A stretch of 64,000 nucleotides of DNA from Avedoeria sp964651245. Its GTDB lineage: Bacteria > Chloroflexota > Anaerolineae > Epilineales > Epilineaceae. This document shows, piece after piece, positions 61,077 to 64,000 of the stretch. Position 1 is the first letter of the stretch. Each line of letters opens with the position of its first letter. A program made the position numbers and the translations under genes. The notes below the pieces were generated by a model that ran no database searches, was not told the DNA's origin, and was given only the letters and a program-made list of their open reading frames with translations. The stretch covers positions 124,001-188,000 of the forward strand of contig CAZYVI010000006.1 in the NCBI GenBank assembly GCA_964651245.1, in the 5' to 3' direction.

Positions 61077-63106
61077 CCGAAGCCTCCTCCTCCGCCTCCG
61101 CCACCACCGCCACCGCCGCTGAAGCCGCCACCCGACCAGCTGCTGCCACCCGACCAGCCCGACGAGCCGGACGGTGCCGGACGGCTGCCGAGGACGACGG
61201 CGGCGCTCGAGAGCATCGACGACAAGCTGCCCGACAGCGCCGAGAGCCCGCCGCCGAGCCGATCGCTGGTGCCCTGGAGGTCGGGCAGGCCGCCGCTCGA
61301 AGGGCCGCCCCCACCGCCGGCGCCGCCGACCGAACCGCCGTCGACCGGCCGCGGCCCCCCGCCCCAGTCGATCCACGGTCGCCCGCGCGGGCCATGGTCG
61401 CTTGGAACGTACCACGGCGGGACGTCGGCGTCGACCCGGGCGAAGGCGTCGATCCAACGGCGGTCGAGCCCGAAGGCGATCGCGTACGGCAGGTAGCGGT
61501 CGAACAGCGCGCCGGCCTGCTGCAGGTCGCGCTGCGACTCGACGTCCTCGAGCCAATGGCGGAACGCGCGCCACCGGGCGGCCGCCTCGACCCCGGCCGG
61601 CGTCTTGCGCGGCATCGCCCCGGCCGTCGCCAGGGCGGCGACGCTGACCACGGCCAGCGCGCCGGGCAGGCACACCGCCAGCGGCACGAGCGGCGTGAAG
61701 CCGACCGCGGCCACGCCGAGCACGACGCTCAACACCAAGCCGCCCGCGCCGAGCAGCCGGTACTGGGTGCGGATCGCGTCGGGGCGCGCCACAAACAGGC
61801 CGGCGGTCACGACGTCCTGGTAGAGCGCCTTGTACAGGCCCGGCAGCGCCGTGTAGAACGCGTTCTTCAGGTCGGACAGCTTGCGCTCGGTCCGGCCGCC
61901 GAAGACGGCGTCGAGCAGCGCCTGCTCGAACGCGGAGCACGTCGGCGCGCCGGCCGGCGGCGCGAGGCGCTCGAGCACGATGTCTTGCCGGACACCGATG
62001 CCCAGGAAGCCGCCCTCGGCCACCTCGACCATCCGCAGCTCGCCGCGGCGCGCTAAGTCGACGAGCGTCGCCAGGACCTCGCGCAGTTGCGCCTGCTCGT
62101 CGAGCAGTGTTCCGGCCAGGCCGGGCGCGAGTTCGCCGGGCGGCTCGGCGAGGTAGTCGACGCCGAGGTCGAAGTCGGGGTCGCGCCCGCGCACGACCCA
62201 CATCCAGTACACGCCGAACAATCCGCTGGCCAACGCGACGAGGCTCAGCAGCGCGATGACCAGGTTGAACAGCGCCAGCCAGCCCTCGCTCCGGGCGCCG
62301 TCGTCGCCGGCCTCGATCGTCGCCTGCTCGCCGGCCCGCTCGGCGTCGAGGTCGGCCTGGAACGCCGACGGCGTCGCTTCGACGTAGCCGTGCGGCCACT
62401 GGCCGCGCACCTCCACCGACGCGCCGGTCGCCACGTCGTCGACGCGCAGGCGCAGGATGTGGTCGGAGACGCGCTCGGCCGGCAGCGGCCGCCAGTCGGC
62501 GCCCTCGCGCGGTCGGATGTAGCCGCTGCCCTGCGTCCAGCCCGGCACGGCGTCCGGCAGCGTGACGGTGACGACGGCGTTGTCGATCGCCGGTCGGTCG
62601 GGGCGGATGACCGTCCACCACACCTGGTCGCCGTCGTCGTAGGCGCGCAGCGCACCGCGGACGGTGTACTGGACGATGAAGCGCTGGCTGCGCGGCGCCT
62701 CGACCGCGTCGAACCACCACTGCACCCGGACGAGGTCGCCGCCGCGCTCGGTCACGGCGAACGTGCCGGGCTCGCCGTCACCCTCGCGGTACGGCTCGCC
62801 CGGCGCATCGACGCGCGCGCCCTCGATGCCGTCGGCGCCGCGGGTCGACAGGTCGACGTAACCGGTCGTGAACGTGCCCTCGTCGAACGAGACCGTGAGG
62901 TCCTCGACGACGTGCAGCGCGCCGTCGGGCTGGACGGCCACCTCGACGGCGTAGGTCTGGTAGTGGGCTCTCTTGGCCTGCGCCGACACTGTCGCCGGCG
63001 CCGCGCCGCGCGAGACGCTCGCCAGCAGCGGCGCCAGCGCGCCGACGGCCGCGGCGGCCGCCAGCGTCGCGCGACGCCGGCCGGTTCGTGGACTCGGATC
63101 GTACAT
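61073..63106 (-). CDS. DUF2207-family membrane protein
   Basis: 677 residues. Signal peptide/anchor (TLAAAAAVGALAPLLASVS). The extracytoplasmic domain (~45-270) has the DUF2207 pattern YQTYAVEVAVQPDGALHVVEDLTVSFD. A transmembrane helix at ~273-297, then a cytoplasmic part (YLAEPPGELAPGLAGTLLDE, a family motif) with two further helices near 455-505, and a glycine-rich C-terminus typical of the family. Function unknown. ATG 63106 was chosen because AGGAGG lies 4-5 nt upstream; an ATG six codons earlier lacks a ribosome-binding site. 10 nt after the methyltransferase stop. Confidence 0.88.
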   Translation of the reverse strand: MYDPSPRTGRRRATLAAAAAVGALAPLLASVSRGAAPATVSAQAKRAHYQTYAVEVAVQPDGALHVVEDLTVSFDEGTFTTGYVDLSTRGADGIEGARVDAPGEPYREGDGEPGTFAVTERGGDLVRVQWWFDAVEAPRSQRFIVQYTVRGALRAYDDGDQVWWTVIRPDRPAIDNAVVTVTLPDAVPGWTQGSGYIRPREGADWRPLPAERVSDHILRLRVDDVATGASVEVRGQWPHGYVEATPSAFQADLDAERAGEQATIEAGDDGARSEGWLALFNLVIALLSLVALASGLFGVYWMWVVRGRDPDFDLGVDYLAEPPGELAPGLAGTLLDEQAQLREVLATLVDLARRGELRMVEVAEGGFLGIGVRQDIVLERLAPPAGAPTCSAFEQALLDAVFGGRTERKLSDLKNAFYTALPGLYKALYQDVVTAGLFVARPDAIRTQYRLLGAGGLVLSVVLGVAAVGFTPLVPLAVCLPGALAVVSVAALATAGAMPRKTPAGVEAAARWRAFRHWLEDVESQRDLQQAGALFDRYLPYAIAFGLDRRWIDAFARVDADVPPWYVPSDHGPRGRPWIDWGGGPRPVDGGSVGGAGGGGGPSSGGLPDLQGTSDRLGGGLSALSGSLSSMLSSAAVVLGSRPAPSGSSGWSGGSSWSGGGFSGGGGGGGGGGGGFG

Positions 63107-63116
63107 CGGCCCTCCT

Positions 63117-63923
63117 CTACGCATCGCCCGCGGCGCGGTTGCGGCGCGCCGCTACCACCAGGATGTCGGCCGGCCGTCGCCGCGATCGATCGCCTCGGTT
63201 GACGAGCCAGGCGATCGTCGTCGCGATCGACGTCGGCAGCAGACGGTAGACGCCCGGCAAGTGGACGAGATAGCGCGGCTCGACAGCGTAGCCAAGGCCC
63301 GCCAGCGCGTCGAGCAGCGCGTCCGGCGGCAGCGGGCGCTCGTCGTCGGTGCCGGGCGAGTGCAGCCCAGCGCCGGCGCGCAGGCGGCGCAGCCCGCGGG
63401 CGACGAGCCGCGCCGCGGCGCGCACGGCCCGATACGGTCGCGACAGCTCGGCGTTCGGCTCGGCCAGCAGCAGCCAGCCGCCGTCCGCCAGCACGCGGTC
63501 GGCCTCGGCCAGCGCCGTGGCCACGTGCGGCAGGTGGTGCAGCACCCCCTGGCAGACGATGCCGTCGACGGCATCGCCCGCCAGCGGCAGGCGCTCGGCG
63601 TCGGCGATGACGGGCCAGATCCGGTCCCCCGCGCCATCGGCGCGCCGCCGCAGCTGCGCCAGCATGCCGCGCGACAGATCGAGGGCGATCACGGCCGGAC
63701 CGGCCGCCGCCACCGGCAGCGTTGTTCGGCCGGTGCCGCAGCCGAGGTCGAGGACGACGCGGGCGCCGGCCCGGGCCAGACGATTCGCCCAGGGACGCGC
63801 CGTCCAGAGCCGCTGGTAGGGCGCGAACTCGCGGCCGATGAGCCGGTCGTAGCGGGCGGCTTCGCGGTCGTGGTGGGCGGCGTCGCGCCGCTTCCAGTCG
63901 GCGCCGTCGACGGACGGGCTCAT
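63117..63923 (-). CDS. Class I SAM-dependent methyltransferase
   Basis: 268 residues. SAM-binding motif I VVLDLGCGTGRTTLPVA (~56-72), then AVIALDLSRGM (acidic loop) and DAVDGIVCQGVLHHLPH (motif for the UbiE/biotin-synthesis-like group). The C-terminal ~90 residues form a variable lid (RPYRAVRAAARLVARGLRRL). Substrate unknown. Its ATG overlaps the stop of the upstream gene by 4 nt (ATGA), and DUF2207 follows 10 nt later. Confidence 0.88.
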   Translation of the reverse strand: MSPSVDGADWKRRDAAHHDREAARYDRLIGREFAPYQRLWTARPWANRLARAGARVVLDLGCGTGRTTLPVAAAGPAVIALDLSRGMLAQLRRRADGAGDRIWPVIADAERLPLAGDAVDGIVCQGVLHHLPHVATALAEADRVLADGGWLLLAEPNAELSRPYRAVRAAARLVARGLRRLRAGAGLHSPGTDDERPLPPDALLDALAGLGYAVEPRYLVHLPGVYRLLPTSIATTIAWLVNRGDRSRRRPADILVVAARRNRAAGDA

Positions 63924-64000
63924 GGCGCGCCCGCGCCCGGCTCGAGCTTGGTCCAGAACTGCAGCAGCACGCTGCCGTAGCGCCGCTCGTCGGTGCGCAC
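63920..64000 (-). CDS. C-terminus of an unidentified protein (partial, 5' end outside window)
   Basis: Last 26 codons of a gene that enters from the right edge, reading ERRYGSVLLQFWTKLEPGAG before the stop. The TGA overlaps the methyltransferase ATG (ATGA). Too short to assign; its overlap shows it belongs to the same operon. Confidence 0.6.
   Translation of the reverse strand: MRTDERRYGSVLLQFWTKLEPGAGAP

Overview
The window is very GC-rich, densely coded bacterial DNA. It looks chromosomal, and most likely comes from a member of the Chloroflexota (inference). The grounds are a mevalonate-type isoprenoid operon with isopentenyl phosphate kinase and a diphosphomevalonate-decarboxylase homologue but no phosphomevalonate kinase, as described for Roseiflexus; a Tad pilus locus with no outer-membrane secretin; a PASTA Ser/Thr kinase; and many large fused NTPases. 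I saw no rRNA, tRNA, CRISPR array, insertion sequence or prophage.

Layout. 1-1900 (minus): end of a complex I operon (nuoB, fused nuoCD). 2029-3315 (minus): NifS/IscS-type cysteine desulfurase. 3499-7041 (plus): mevalonate kinase, isopentenyl phosphate kinase, a (di)phosphomevalonate decarboxylase homologue and a flavin-reductase-like protein. 7098-9683: membrane proteins including a PrsW-type protease. 9725-11748: four-gene cassette (MinD-like ATPase, zinc ribbon, winged helix, cyclic-nucleotide-binding protein). It faces an ECF sigma factor (11745-12302) and a nucleotide cyclase-NACHT-FGE-like fusion (12464-15850). 16037-21630: two tandem paralogous secreted proteins with C-terminal P-domains. 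21921-22037: a 38-residue membrane protein. 22053-26224 (minus): hutI, proS, a PhzF-like protein and a ferredoxin.

26407-34723 (minus): a Tad/Flp pilus locus (TadZ/CpaE, CpaB, TadA, TadB, TadC, two Flp pilins, prepilin peptidase, three TadE/G-like proteins). Diverging from it, 35038-44519 (plus) is a 9.5-kb run of four NTPase genes. They encode five P-loop modules joined to HEAT repeats, OmpR/PhoB-type winged helices, or TPRs plus membrane helices. An array of 11-bp direct repeats lies just upstream of its promoter. This is my best candidate for an undescribed system.

44550-49931: icd, pckA, the CinA C-terminal amidase and ftsH. 50048-54330: PASTA kinase divergent from a lipid kinase and a CAX-like membrane protein. 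54472-58172: secG, a peptide-type solute-binding protein, a DivIC/FtsB-like protein, and a LysM protein whose N-terminal zinc ribbon is lost if a standard start codon is assumed. 58303-64000 (minus): SPFH protein, DUF2207 protein, zinc-ribbon protein and methyltransferase in one probable operon.

Regulation. Several genes have a -10 hexamer 6-9 nt before the start codon and no Shine-Dalgarno sequence, so leaderless transcription appears common. Others have -35/-10 pairs at 17-18 nt plus a good ribosome-binding site. All coordinates, motifs and translations were read by eye; family names come from motif recognition, not database searches.
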